Counted from the first letter of the stretch, positions 10,401 through 17,346 are shown. The stretch is DNA of 64,000 nucleotides from Bacteroidota bacterium (GCA_013376995.1 JACAAZ010000005.1:1-64000); one strand, 5' to 3'. Program-made: numbers and translations. Notes: generated by a model not told the origin, from the letters alone.

Positions 10401-10603
10401 GCGGTAAGCGTTTCAGTGTGTCCTGCAACAACGTTGAAGGTAACACCATTCGCACCTACACCGTTCAAGTTGAGGTCTGCAATTGCCAATGCAAGGGTGG
10501 CGTAATCCTGGCCTGCGCCAACGGTTTTCGTCCCTGTCAATGGAGTCGCAAAACTCATACTACTTATTGCAAGTGCAATAAGAAACAGTAGGAAATGTTT
10601 CAT
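1415..10603 (-). CDS. Giant multidomain surface protein: beta-helix, Fn3, adhesin/MAM-like, GEVED and dockerin-like domains
   Basis: About 3062 residues. The open frame extends to 10654, but the signal peptide (MKHFLLFLIALAISSMSFA) begins at the ATG at 10603, so that start is preferred. In order: a right-handed parallel beta-helix rich in N-N-x-V/I turns (about 40-830, ending near 'PDVGADEFAG'); Fn3-like domains; then alternating jelly-roll (MAM or cleaved-adhesin-like) and Fn3 domains ('LTWTGATT', 'GLTPATSYDVYIKN'), two of the jelly rolls being recent duplicates; two choice-of-anchor-like segments starting 'LSVTPTSLALG' and 'LGASPTVLNFG', each followed by a GEVED domain with 'IDFDQSGTFD' or 'IDFNQNGIFE' and 'YGETEDY' or 'GITEDY'; and finally the dockerin-like module with loops 'DVNVDGVVDGSD' and 'DVNGDGVVDGSD'. 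Probably a cell-surface or extracellular adhesin or scaffold. No catalytic motif was identified. The beta-helix might bind or cleave polysaccharide. Confidence 0.85.
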   Translation of the reverse strand: MKHFLLFLIALAISSMSFATPLTGTKTVGAGQDYATLALAIADLNLNGVGANGVTFNVVAGHTETLTAPLSITATGTASDQIVFQKFGSGANPLITAYVGTNTPGTAVQDGMWNLVGSDYVTIDGIDLYDPNTTNPATMEYGYAMFKVDGTNGCQYNTIKNCVVTLSRNNNASGTAPAVDGSRAINVMNSTVAAQTTVITPTTAGGTNSYNKFYTNTLQNCNIGIAIIGYAAATPFTLGDTGNDIGGTSSFTGNTVINFGGAAAALNPAAGIRVNNQWGINISYNTINNNNGSGVNHPLTLRGIYAAAGTSASATINYNTITLACGATSSSVYGIDNGIGSTAASNTVDIKNNIVSGAYTTATSGAWYGIQNTGGPANLNISYNTVQTVTTPGTGGLYGIYSTGVPTNNNISNNTVTGLTKTGIGLIYGIYPGSGILTIASNTVDGLTCSAAASTAAIYAIYTFNAATESFTNNIVRNLSTTGTATVCGLYFNSATGNKTVQNNQFYNFTVAGGGTIYGIRKGYGGTDDVSGNQLYNFSITGATSGTIYGIYNSATTTLNLYNNSVYGFSVAGGTGGTMYGIYLGAGITNAYKNKIYNLATASTGPTLYGAYLSGGTTTNFYNNFISDLRTTAANSGIPLVGIYVGGASSANNVFYNSVYLNATSTGAIFGSAALYASTTYNLDLRDNVLVNVSTPNSTGITAAYRRSSTTLTSYSANSNANCFYAGAPGTNNLIMYDGTNSYQTMAAYQTAVGPSRDAVSFRELPPFVNVITAPFDLHMQTTIATLCESGGISISTPIAVTDDFDGNTRGATPDVGADEFAGLAGGVINPGGVTATAISSQQVNIAFTPNLSSNNVVIVYNATGTFTAPTGAPTVGNALAGGTVLYVGTTSPYSHTGLTYNVPAYYKVFSYDGAAYSSGIGATATPSVAPPTALAATAFSAAQINTTWTNNAAGNNVILATASTSSFGTPKNGKAYIVGDTIGANQGTIIYIGTLAAFNHTGLSANTAYYYKAWSTDAFNYKSSTGATANATTPCASISTFPFTESFSATLGCWSYGEGAAGATSHWGTATSDATHGVTTAQSGTGTYFARLDVYNAQTAYNPYYFYSPAFVLDATAKQVKYYYWLGTGGNQLSPVPLTLQISTNNGATWTDLYAHTSANSVFATATTSPWTLNVVSLAAYVGQTVKFRFTSNSNYGSGFCNQAIDEFGIENVPSCPPPTTLTATSVTSTTASLGWTGTSTNYDVAVGLAGFTPGTPTATGVSAPYAASGLSPNTSYDFYVRGNCPGPLQSTWAGPKNFVTLCASVSSLSENFDAVAVPNLPSCWNKYTSPTYSAQTVTTVTTTPNSSPNCVQLYSSGASVSTDAPMLISPPISNLNAGTYQLRFFAKGNSTNLSVIVGTMSDPANSATFTPLQTVTGLNTTSWTEVTVSFASYAGTNTYIAIQHPLTTTYAYLYIDNVNWEPIPLCPAPTALTATNITTSTAQLGWTAGALNYDIELGANGFTPTGTPTYTAVTNPYTVSGLTSNTAYAYYVRGHCTSGTSTWSGPKSFTTACSSTTIPYTETFDTYTPPATGCGTVQDVNADGKFWATTAGTTNSGANKLSIGYSALGVNMDDWYFTQGLQLTGGVSYDLKFYHRVASSTWFENLEVKYGTTASAAGMTSAAVFTAANYNNATYTLVKQSFTPSTTGVYYIGFHCYSAGDQDGIFLDDINVTATPLCPAPYTLLATPGNTFANLSWTAGGSETSWDIEWGLNGFTQGTGTTVLGVTNPYTLHGLTPTTTYAYYVRANCGSGSLSSWIGPKSFTTLVACPAPTNLAATNLTKTSADLNWTENGTSTTWNIEWGPQGYTHLGAGSTLISGVTSKPYNLSGLTAGTNYSFYVQSDCGGGTTSTWVGPISFTTVCGTISTFPWTEGFESMVTVGSKILPACWSYENVSGTSGPYSSATSSTYSGPRTGTHYIYTYYGNTTWIFTPSMDLVAGTSYDFQFYMMNKDLTPPDYFTMDVAYGTSNTSAGMTNVLASGIICNNATYTEFKYTFTPATSGVYYMGIKSDEPTGYPWYLSFDDFKFEPTPACPEPSGLTVAGVGTTDASLTWTGATTVKFDYGAVGHAAGTGTITASTTSNPYVISGLTPATSYDVYIKNVCSTSSQSPWNGPVTLTTNCVAATAINQNFDAVTTPNLPVCWSKYVSPTYTSQTVVTTTSVPNSSPNCVQLYSSYATASTDAPMLISPQLSNLNSGNHWLRFAAKGASTNTSVIVGTMSDPTNSSTFTPFQTVTGLSITNWTNEIIDFSAYAGSDQYIAFQHPQTTTYSYIYIDDVVWEPKQPLLSVTPTSLALGYVANGGSSAEQSYSLSGLNLTGSGNLTVTAPAGFEVSLTSGSGFGSSVLVPYTGPALVATPIYVKFMPTLANTDYAGNITNAGASALTVNVAVTATSNLLNSYCTSSATNVADEDVFNVTLGTLNNTSDCFTTGGTGSTLNLYSNYKGLAPTNLEQGATVPISLSAGTCGTYNYNNAFGVFIDFDQSGTFDAGEQVYVSPTYTLGAHTETGTITIPVGAIPGHTLMRVICKEGTTPSSIVPCGTYSYGETEDYIVNITLSTTPALGASPTVLNFGQLTPGSTSAEKSYHVSGVLLTPASGNVVVTPPAGYKVSLTSGSGYASTLNIPYTGGAVSANVYVVLEAATANLDYSGTITNVAGSLTASVAVSGNTFPTDPYCTSTLGGLGSCPGDITNVTFHNLVNTNHNQCSTANGSTLGIYYPTGTNTTALVQGTTYPLSVTTSTSDIISVWIDFNQNGIFEPTEWTQITTTSTVGVASTANVAIPSGALAGLTGMRIRTRGTGNPNGSTDACTQFYSGITEDYFVTITPPVKTLNVKVYLEGLYNGTTMNQAMDINPTPKFTAPVADQMTVELHNSTTPYAIAQSYTNVNLNVNGLMNITTIPGSLSGSYYIVVKHRNSMETWSAAPVSLTGSGPFTYDFTTFATQAYGDNLKPIGSVFVIYGGDVNVDGVVDGSDMANVDNASTSVLQGYFAEDVNGDGVVDGSDMAIVDNNATAVIQAQRPPL
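3637..4119 (-). repeat. Duplicated jelly-roll module, copy B (approximate limits)
   Basis: Inside the giant gene, this stretch encodes a domain of about 160 residues that is very similar to the one encoded at about 6209-6694. Both share 'PNSSPNCVQLYSS', 'STDAPMLISP', 'SVIVGTMSDP' and a closing 'YIDDVVWEP' or 'YIDNVNWEP'. The pattern shows an internal duplication. Limits are approximate. Confidence 0.7.
6209..6694 (-). repeat. Duplicated jelly-roll module, copy A (approximate limits)
   Basis: The partner of the copy at about 3637-4119 within the same giant gene. It starts around 'SENFDAVAVPNLPSCW' and ends at 'YIDNVNWEP'. The two copies are separated by Fn3 and other jelly-roll domains, so the duplication is dispersed rather than in tandem. 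Confidence 0.7.
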
Positions 10604-11174
10604 AGAGAGTTGGGTTTTGGTTAATAAATGTATGGTTTGGGTCAAAAAATTCAAAATTCACCTACATACAACAACTTCCGCTCAATCTGCATGGCAGTTG
10701 ATCGGAAATGCTGTCAAATAAACATGTACAAGGACTGATGAAGCCATGTCCTGGTAAGTGTACAAGTTAATGAAGGATAAACAAGCATTGTGTAGCATGC
10801 AGGATACTCAGTTTCAAATCGTTGCAATTCAGATAGTTGTGGGTAACGAGGAAGAGGCTCCGAGAAAAATGGGTAGCGGAAACGAGTAGCAGAGATATTG
10901 TATAGACAAACTTCGTAAGAAAATGCAAGAAAACAATGAGAAAAGATGTCCGAGTTCAGGAAGTCGGACACATTTTGTGTGTTCGACTTTTAGTCTGCTA
11001 AAAATACAACTTTTTTCGGACAAACAAATAGTAGTTGAGAAATATCCTACCTTTAACATTAAAATCAGCAGATTACTGAAAATTTGCTTGGCTGGGTTAC
11101 ATTTCATGGCCTTGCCTATTAATAAAAAATGGGTAACAGTAAAGGATCAGGAATGATCATTACGAATTATACGT
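10604..11174. other. Intergenic region between divergent genes, with repeated TCGGACA words
   Basis: 571 bases separate the start of the giant surface-protein gene (minus) from the AraC regulator (plus). Short open frames here look like chance frames: they overlap one another on both strands and have no family signature. The notable content is a set of mutually complementary heptamers at 10947-11022, described separately. I could not assign a full promoter for either flanking gene; a weak TACCTTTA lies near 11050 on the plus strand. Confidence 0.6.
10947..11022 (+). promoter_or_regulatory. Cluster of complementary TCGGACA/TGTCCGA words forming alternative hairpins
   Basis: The words are TGTCCGA at 10947, TCGGACA at 10964, TGTTCGA at 10980 and TCGGACA at 11016. 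The middle pair forms a 12-bp stem with one G-T pair and a 5-base loop (10961-10972 with 10978-10989), followed by TTT. The first word can instead pair with the second, and the third with the fourth. The region lies upstream of the AraC-type regulator. It could be an attenuator-like leader or an operator with repeated sites; no known riboswitch was recognised. Confidence 0.4.
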
Positions 11175-12425
11175 ATGAGTGGTAATAGTTTAGAATTTGT
11201 ATCTGTAATACTTATTTGGCAGGCATTATTATTTGCGGCCCTTTTTGGAGGTATTTACAATAAAACAAAGCATTACCCCAAAAAATTCATAGCCTGGTAC
11301 ATGGCTTCCAATGCTGCATATTTTTCGATGGTTTGGATGGAATCTTTTGGATATACCGGCATATTGAGGTTTATTTTCCCATTGGCCATGCCTTTGCTCA
11401 TAAGTTTCCTCCCATTATTCTATTATTATTTCCGGTCACTTACTACCTTGAAATACAGGGTAAGAGGTAAGCAATATTACCATCTCTTGCCATCAGTGCT
11501 TGTACTCATACTTCATTTACCTTTTTTCAGCTTCCCGGCCCAGGTCGCTTCTGATTTCCTTTCCCGGAAGCCAATTCCCGCTGAATTTGAATGGCTGTCT
11601 CAATACCTTTTATGGGCAGAAAGAATATCATTCTATGGTGTATTTACCTTACAGTTCCTGTTCTACATTGTTAAGTTCAGGACGAACCTGAAATTGCACA
11701 GGTTGAGGATAGAACTCATGTTCTCCTACAAGGAAAATGTGGATTTGCGTTGGATGAAACTCCTTTTTATAGGGATACTCCTGTTTTTTGTAGGGAATGA
11801 TTTGATCTTCCTGTTTCGTGATGAATTTCCCTGGTTCTCCATCGTATTTTATAGTATAGGTATGATAGGGATCAATTTCTTTATAGGATACCACAGCCTG
11901 ATACAAAATGAACTGGTTGAGAATGAGATTATTGCCAGGATGACACATTACTGCGCCCTTCACAGGGAAATGACCTCACCAAAATCAGAAAACCAGGAAT
12001 TATTCCTGGCCCAGGAACTTCAGAAGTACCAGCGTTCAACTTTGAAAACGGATACAAGGGAACAAATTCTTCAGCAATTGGAAAAACTAATGGAAGATGA
12101 AGACCTTTATTCAGATTCAAAGATCAGCATTGAAGATCTTGCAATGAAATTGAGCATCAGCTCGAAAAACCTCTCACAGGCTATCAACGAGGTGTATCAA
12201 AAGAATTTCTTTAATTATATTAATGAATACAGGATAAGGAAAGCTAAGGCCATGCTGGAAAGCGGCGAAAACGTCACCTTCTCCATTGAAGGTATTGCCA
12301 GGATGGTAGGTTTTCAGTCCAAATCATCCTTCTATACAGCCTTTAAGAAGAGTACGGGGATTACCCCCACCGAATACCGGGCAAATTATAAAGAAGGAGT
12401 CGAGATCAATTCCCCCGTCAGATAA
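11175..12425 (+). CDS. AraC-family regulator with membrane-embedded N-terminal half
   Basis: 416 residues. The first roughly 240 residues contain about seven hydrophobic segments, starting at 'VSVILIWQALLFAALFGG'. They are followed by a charged linker and, from about 315, an AraC/XylS-type double helix-turn-helix: 'ISIEDLAMKLSISSKNLSQA', 'YINEYRIRKAKAML' and 'IARMVGFQSKSSFYTAFKKS', then 'GITPTEYRANY'. Such membrane-bound AraC proteins are common in Bacteroidota and are thought to sense an envelope or extracellular signal. It is divergent from the giant surface-protein gene and may control it, but nothing in the sequence proves this. Confidence 0.85.
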   Translation: MSGNSLEFVSVILIWQALLFAALFGGIYNKTKHYPKKFIAWYMASNAAYFSMVWMESFGYTGILRFIFPLAMPLLISFLPLFYYYFRSLTTLKYRVRGKQYYHLLPSVLVLILHLPFFSFPAQVASDFLSRKPIPAEFEWLSQYLLWAERISFYGVFTLQFLFYIVKFRTNLKLHRLRIELMFSYKENVDLRWMKLLFIGILLFFVGNDLIFLFRDEFPWFSIVFYSIGMIGINFFIGYHSLIQNELVENEIIARMTHYCALHREMTSPKSENQELFLAQELQKYQRSTLKTDTREQILQQLEKLMEDEDLYSDSKISIEDLAMKLSISSKNLSQAINEVYQKNFFNYINEYRIRKAKAMLESGENVTFSIEGIARMVGFQSKSSFYTAFKKSTGITPTEYRANYKEGVEINSPVR

Positions 12426-12437
12426 TTATAAAAATGG

Positions 12438-12480
12438 AACGCGGATAATCACGGAATTAATCTCCGTGGTTATCCGCGTT
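12438..12480. repeat. REP-like palindrome in the intergenic gap
   Basis: An 18-base arm starting AACGCGGATAATCACGGA (12438-12455) pairs at 17 of 18 positions with 12463-12480 across a 7-base loop. The words 'GCGGATAA', 'CACGGA' and 'ATCCGCG' and the tail 'TCTGCGTTGTCAGCGTTCC' resemble the dispersed palindromic repeats seen between genes in many Bacteroidota. There is no T-run, so it does not look like a standard terminator. It sits between two convergent genes, where it could still halt transcription from both sides. Confidence 0.65.
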
Positions 12481-12512
12481 TAATCTGCGTTGTCAGCGTT
12501 CCAAAAAAACGT

Positions 12513-15500
12513 CTAGCGGTTAATCAGAACTTGTTTGCTCCATCCGGAGGTTGTATTCTCAATCCTTAGCAGGTACATGCCATTTGATAGATTCTTAATG
12601 TTCATGGTCTTATGTAACTCACCATTTACAATAAGGTTATCATCGCTGTAAACTACCTTACTCTGGACATTGTAAACTTTGATGCTGTATTTCCCATCCG
12701 GTAGCGAATTGCTGCGGATCTCAAACAGCCCCTGGTTTGGATTCGGGTAGATTTCGATCTCTGTAGAATTAGCAGCTTCTTCCAACCCGGTGCAATCAAA
12801 GAATGTCACTTTGAATGATTTGGTTGCAGCACAGCTGTTGGCATCGGTTAAGGCAATGGTATAATTCAGCACCCCGAGTCCCTTTCCGATCGTGTCAACA
12901 CTGATTGCAGGAGTTGTGAGGTTGCCGGGGGTCCAAAGATAAGTGCTGATGTTTGGTGATGTAGCATCCAGCAGCAGTACACGGTTTCCGCATAGTGAAG
13001 TATCATTGACGGCAATTGTCGGAAGCGGATTTACTTTCATAACCTGGCTTGAAGTTATAAGGCAGTGGGTAACCGGATCCTGGTATGTATAGCTGAGGGT
13101 AAAATCACCGGCCCCTGAAACGGCTGGATCAAATATATTTCCGCTAACAGCTGTACCAGTGAAGGTTCCCCCCGCTGGTGTACCATTCAGTGTTATTGCA
13201 GCTGCGTTACTACAAACTGGTGCTAAAGCATCAAAAGTAACAGTTGGTACAGGGCTGACAGAAATAATATGGAATGCCGAGTCGGAGCATCCGTTAACAT
13301 CAGTATAGGTATATGTAAGCGTATAGTTGTTGGGTGCAAGGGTAGTAGGGTCAAAGCTGAGGCCATTGGTTGAAACTCCGGCTCCGGAATAAACACCTCC
13401 AACCGGATCACCACCGGTGAGATTAAATGCCGGAGTATTGCCGCATATAGAATCTGCCATAATGAAGGAAACAATAGGCAGGGGGTTAATGGTTAAGGTA
13501 ACACCTCCTTTTGCGCTTTCGCATCCATGAACGGTCTGGGTGATGGAATAATTATAGGTGCCGGGTTGAGTTTGTCCGGTAGCGAACGAATTTCCATTTC
13601 CAACCAAAAGATTGCCCTTATACCATTTTAATCCTGTTCCATCAGCAGTCAGGTCGGGTACTGTTTGTCCGAAACAGGCAACCTGGTCTGTTCCCAGCGG
13701 AATTTCCGGAACCGGGTATACATGAACATAGTTGGAGAGGGTGATGGAATTGGAACCGGACTGATTTGTTACAGTCAGGGTAACATCATACTGACCTGGT
13801 TCGTTGTAAACAATACCGCTTGGGTTTTGAACGTTCGATGTTGAAGGTGTTCCTCCCGGAAATGACCAATCCCAGCTGGTAGGAGGCCCTGCTGAAACAT
13901 CAGTGAAGTTGAGCGGTTGCCCAACACAGGCAGATGTGTCATTTACTATAAAGTTTGCAGTCGGAGCAACCGGGGTCAATGCCCTTACAGTTGCAGTCCT
14001 TTTATGAACAGGGGTACCATTGCTTCCGGTAGCCACAATATTCAGGGTGTAATCTCCAAGAGGGACTGAGCCATTCTGGCTGATTTGGATGGGAACTGAA
14101 CCTGGATACGACCAAAGCTTATTTCCATTAGGATAAGAGATGGTGAACAATCCCGGGTTGCCGGAAATTGTAGCACTTACAACCACAGTATCCTGGTATG
14201 CCTTAACACTTGGCACCATTGCATTGATGGTAGCAACAGGCGATAAAGTGTCAATAGCAGGAGTAGCCCTTAGTCCAAAGTCCGGGAAATAAGCTACATA
14301 GCTCCCAAAGCTATTTTCACGGAAATCAGTCCATGCAAGCAGGGAAGTAACCTTGTTGGCTGCGATCCCATTATAGTCGCCCAGGTACATTGGTGTACCA
14401 CCACCGCCGCAACTTGTACAGTTGATTTTCATCTTTTTGTTGGAGATGCGTTTGTTGGGAGCGAATGTTACACCGTCATCTGTATAACTTGCATAGATCA
14501 TGCAACTGTCGCTTGTAGGCGTATCGCGTGTATCCATCCATGAAATATAGAGCCTTCCTGTATTTTTTTCACACCATACAGCTGGAAACCAGTTATGGTT
14601 TGATTGTGAGTTAGGATCGTCATTAACTACCTTGGCTGATGACCAGGTGCTAGCTCCATCATCAGAATAACGACAGAAGATATCAGGCTTGTTTCCGTTT
14701 CCGGTTGGATTATTTGAAGCATATACAAGGTACAACCTGCCACGGTGAGGGCCAAAACTGTTATCACAAGCGATAAAAGGATAAGGGCGGGTCCTCATGT
14801 TGAGAACGGCATTTCGGCCGCCAACCTGGGTGCCAACGGTATTTGAGAACTGCTGGGCGGACTTCATGGCGAAAGTGGATCCACCATTGGTTGATTTGTA
14901 GAAAGTGTAAGTAGAGCTGAAAGAACTCCCTGAATTAGTGACCACATATACTGCACCACCGGATGTATTTCCATCTGGACCTACACAAACGGATGTACCT
15001 GGAATGGCACCTCCGGGGTTGAAACTGGTTGGGGAAGTCCAGGTTGCTCCCAGGTCAATAGTACGGGAATAACTTTGGCCACTACCGGCTGTGTTGGTCA
15101 TAGTACCATAAATATAATTGGCATATGGACCCGCAGTCTGATCAGCAAACATCCAGTTTTTATCACTGCCTGACATTGAGGTGACAGGAGAATCCCAGCT
15201 CTGGCCATTATTGGAAGACATGGCTACTTTTGTACCCTGGACGTTTGAAGACCCGTACATATTTTGATAGGCCAGGTGCCCTAGACTGTCATAGGTAACA
15301 ACAACATCACCCCACATACCTGTCCAGTTAGGATTTCCTGCTGTCCATGTATAACCGTCATTTGTATAATATCCCTTTCCGCCGGCAGTACCTGAAGAAT
15401 TCCATACTGCATAATATTGAAGGGGGTTCAGGGGGTTCCCTGCAATGCTGCATTCTGCAAAATCAACACCCAATTTGAAATTGTCATAATCATCGATTGT

Positions 15501-15674
15501 AATAACGGTTGATTCCAATTGATCATTGGCCGGCATTATATAACCAGGCTGCATGATCATCGGGTCTTTGTTCTTGTTCTTATCAACGGTAGCCGGTTGT
15601 GCAAACAAACGGACCACGGAAAGTGAAAAAAACAGGAGAACCAGCAAGAAAGAATAGGGTATGGTTCTTTTCAT
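12513..15674 (-). CDS. Secreted sialidase-like (BNR/Asp-box) protein with PKD domain and type A T9SS sorting domain
   Basis: 1053 residues, signal peptide about 1-26 (ends '...VVRLFAQ'). Residues about 60-470 hold Asp-box-like repeats ('NNGQSW', 'STNGGSTF', 'SDDGASTW', 'TDDGVTF') of a six-bladed beta-propeller of the sialidase/BNR class. A PKD domain follows ('PTSWDWSFPGG', 'VTLTVTNQSG'), then more Ig-like domains. The last about 80 residues are a type A T9SS sorting domain ('EIYPNPNQGLFEI', 'SIKVYNVQSKVVY', 'NGMYLLRIE'). It should cross the outer membrane by T9SS and be surface-attached or released. The arginine triad of true sialidases was not verified, so the substrate is unknown. Confidence 0.85.
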   Translation of the reverse strand: MKRTIPYSFLLVLLFFSLSVVRLFAQPATVDKNKNKDPMIMQPGYIMPANDQLESTVITIDDYDNFKLGVDFAECSIAGNPLNPLQYYAVWNSSGTAGGKGYYTNDGYTWTAGNPNWTGMWGDVVVTYDSLGHLAYQNMYGSSNVQGTKVAMSSNNGQSWDSPVTSMSGSDKNWMFADQTAGPYANYIYGTMTNTAGSGQSYSRTIDLGATWTSPTSFNPGGAIPGTSVCVGPDGNTSGGAVYVVTNSGSSFSSTYTFYKSTNGGSTFAMKSAQQFSNTVGTQVGGRNAVLNMRTRPYPFIACDNSFGPHRGRLYLVYASNNPTGNGNKPDIFCRYSDDGASTWSSAKVVNDDPNSQSNHNWFPAVWCEKNTGRLYISWMDTRDTPTSDSCMIYASYTDDGVTFAPNKRISNKKMKINCTSCGGGGTPMYLGDYNGIAANKVTSLLAWTDFRENSFGSYVAYFPDFGLRATPAIDTLSPVATINAMVPSVKAYQDTVVVSATISGNPGLFTISYPNGNKLWSYPGSVPIQISQNGSVPLGDYTLNIVATGSNGTPVHKRTATVRALTPVAPTANFIVNDTSACVGQPLNFTDVSAGPPTSWDWSFPGGTPSTSNVQNPSGIVYNEPGQYDVTLTVTNQSGSNSITLSNYVHVYPVPEIPLGTDQVACFGQTVPDLTADGTGLKWYKGNLLVGNGNSFATGQTQPGTYNYSITQTVHGCESAKGGVTLTINPLPIVSFIMADSICGNTPAFNLTGGDPVGGVYSGAGVSTNGLSFDPTTLAPNNYTLTYTYTDVNGCSDSAFHIISVSPVPTVTFDALAPVCSNAAAITLNGTPAGGTFTGTAVSGNIFDPAVSGAGDFTLSYTYQDPVTHCLITSSQVMKVNPLPTIAVNDTSLCGNRVLLLDATSPNISTYLWTPGNLTTPAISVDTIGKGLGVLNYTIALTDANSCAATKSFKVTFFDCTGLEEAANSTEIEIYPNPNQGLFEIRSNSLPDGKYSIKVYNVQSKVVYSDDNLIVNGELHKTMNIKNLSNGMYLLRIENTTSGWSKQVLINR

Positions 15675-16008
15675 CTTTTAATTGTTTAGTTATTTATGGT
15701 GGAATGGAATAACCATGTTAGATTAATTATCGTCTTTAATTGAGGATAAAGAATAAACATGGTGAATTAATGAGGATGAATTGGTTGATGAATGTATTGA
15801 GAGATTGGAAGCATAAAAGTAAGTAAATTCTATTTCCCTGCTCAATTATTGGAAAGGATTTTCTAAATTTGTAATAATAGTCCGGCTAACCTATACTTAT
15901 TCCTGATTTTTAGTGATCATTAAGCATATTAATCAGGTAAATCTTTGATAGAGTGTGATCCGGATAAAGTCAGCACCGCTAAATCTTTAATTCACTAAAT
16001 CTCCTTTT
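15675..16008. other. Intergenic region between divergent genes
   Basis: 334 AT-rich bases between the T9SS cargo gene (minus) and the small lipoprotein (plus). TAAATTTG occurs near 15865 on the plus strand and matches the Bacteroidota -7 element, but no TTTG lies at the right distance upstream. I see no RNA gene or coding frame. Confidence 0.5.
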
Positions 16009-16530
16009 ATGAAGTTCACATTAGTTAACAAAATAAGTGTATCAGTTGCACTTTTGGGCCTGGTAATTCTGCTTGCCGGTTGTCCATATTCAAGTTCGGT
16101 GCCTATAGACCAGGGCAGTATCAAGATACCTAAAAGCCTTGTAGGTAAATGGGTCAAATCATCTGACGATCAAACCGAGAATCCTACATATTTTGAGATC
16201 AGCATTGACGAGAGCAATGCATCGAAAGCAACAGCCCTGAAATATGAATATTCAAGTTCTGACTCCACTTACCAGAGTACCCGTTACCAGCTGACTTTTT
16301 CGGATGTTAATGGTGATATGTTCATGAATGCTATGGAAGACGGGGGATCTACCTATTCGCTGTTCAAATTTAACTTTGATGAAAGTAGCGGTGATGTTAC
16401 TACCTATGAGGTTTCTGATTATATTAAGGAAACCTTTTCTTCATCCACAGAATTAAAAGGATTTATTGCGAAAAATAAAGAGAACAGTTATTTTTTCACA
16501 AACACGGTTGATACCTATAAAAAGAAATAA
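16009..16530 (+). CDS. Small lipoprotein of unknown function
   Basis: 173 residues with a lipoprotein signal peptide: a hydrophobic run followed by the lipobox LLAGC, with the lipid-modified cysteine at about residue 25. The mature part is polar, rich in Ser, Asp, Thr and Tyr, and predicted mostly beta ('KSLVGKWVKSSD', 'YEYSSSDSTYQSTRYQLTFS'). The phrase 'LVGKW' near the start resembles small lipocalin-like lipoproteins of Bacteroidota, but no family can be named with confidence. It is convergent with the nucleoside phosphorylase gene, with only 3 bases between the two ends. Confidence 0.75.
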   Translation: MKFTLVNKISVSVALLGLVILLAGCPYSSSVPIDQGSIKIPKSLVGKWVKSSDDQTENPTYFEISIDESNASKATALKYEYSSSDSTYQSTRYQLTFSDVNGDMFMNAMEDGGSTYSLFKFNFDESSGDVTTYEVSDYIKETFSSSTELKGFIAKNKENSYFFTNTVDTYKKK

Positions 16531-16533
16531 GGA

Positions 16534-17346
16534 TCAGAGTGTGGCCGCAAGATTACTGAACAGCCGGATTAGCTTTTCTTCAGCTATGCCGGCTGTTCTT
16601 ATTATATCGTCTATATCTGCAGGGATGAGGTTATCAGGATCACATTCATCAGTTAGCACTGAAATTGCAGCACAAGGCAAGCCCATATGGTTGGCAATAA
16701 TTACTTCAGGAACAGTTGACATACCAACGGCATCAGCACCGATAAGGCGAAGAAACCTGTATTCGGCGCGAGTTTCTAGGTTAGGGCCTGACACTGCAAC
16801 ATACACTCCTTCATGAAGTTTGATGTTCAGATCAAAAGCAATTTTCCTGAGAATTGAATTAAGAATATTCGAATAGGGCTGACTCATATCAGGAAACCGG
16901 GGACCCATCTCGTCAATATTTCTACCGGTAAGCGGATTATCGGGGAGAAGATTAATGTGGTCATTTAATAGCATTAATTCCCCTTTCTTGTATGCCGGGT
17001 TCATAGCTCCGGCTGCGTTCGAGAGAAGCAGCCATTTAACGCCCAATAATTTCATGACCCTTATCGGGAAAGTTACCTGGCGTAAAGTGTAGCCTTCATA
17101 AAGATGAAAGCGGCCTTGCATGGCCAGAACTTTCTTGCCATGCAGTAAACCGAAGATTAGCTTGCCTTTATGAAATTCAACGGTTGAAACCGGGAAGTGA
17201 GGGATTTCGCTATAATCCAACTCAAGAATGATTTCAATTTCATTCACCAGTTTACCTAGACCTGTTCCAAGCACAATTCCTATTTCAGGAGTTGTGATCC
17301 CTTTATCGCGGAGGAAATCAGATGTTTCTAAAATAGTACTGTACAA
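16534..17346 (-). CDS. Purine nucleoside phosphorylase (family 2)
   Basis: 270 residues, the usual length. It cleaves purine (deoxy)nucleosides with phosphate to free base and (deoxy)ribose 1-phosphate, in purine salvage. Motifs: phosphate loop 'GTGLGKL' near residue 27, 'LSNAAGAMNP', and 'SGPNLETRAEYRFLRLIGAD' followed by 'VGMSTVPEV'. The residue after the Thr of 'VLTDECD' is Asp, where classical guanosine/inosine enzymes have Asn and methylthioadenosine phosphorylases have Asp; this may bear on base preference. The start codon is TTG at 17346, 14 bases after the upstream dockerin-like gene; no ATG lies in frame nearby. It is probably co-transcribed with that gene, which is an odd partnership. 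Confidence 0.9.
   Translation of the reverse strand: MYSTILETSDFLRDKGITTPEIGIVLGTGLGKLVNEIEIILELDYSEIPHFPVSTVEFHKGKLIFGLLHGKKVLAMQGRFHLYEGYTLRQVTFPIRVMKLLGVKWLLLSNAAGAMNPAYKKGELMLLNDHINLLPDNPLTGRNIDEMGPRFPDMSQPYSNILNSILRKIAFDLNIKLHEGVYVAVSGPNLETRAEYRFLRLIGADAVGMSTVPEVIIANHMGLPCAAISVLTDECDPDNLIPADIDDIIRTAGIAEEKLIRLFSNLAATL

Noticed and set aside
1415-10603. CRISPR-like short regular repeats suggested by the repetitive DNA of the giant gene
   Set aside because: The repetition comes from protein modules of 80-160 residues in an open frame; there are no 25-40 base direct repeats with unique spacers.
10714-11156. Overlapping short open frames on both strands in the gap before the AraC gene
   Set aside because: They overlap one another, lack any family signature or signal peptide, and cover the repeated TCGGACA words. 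They look like chance frames.
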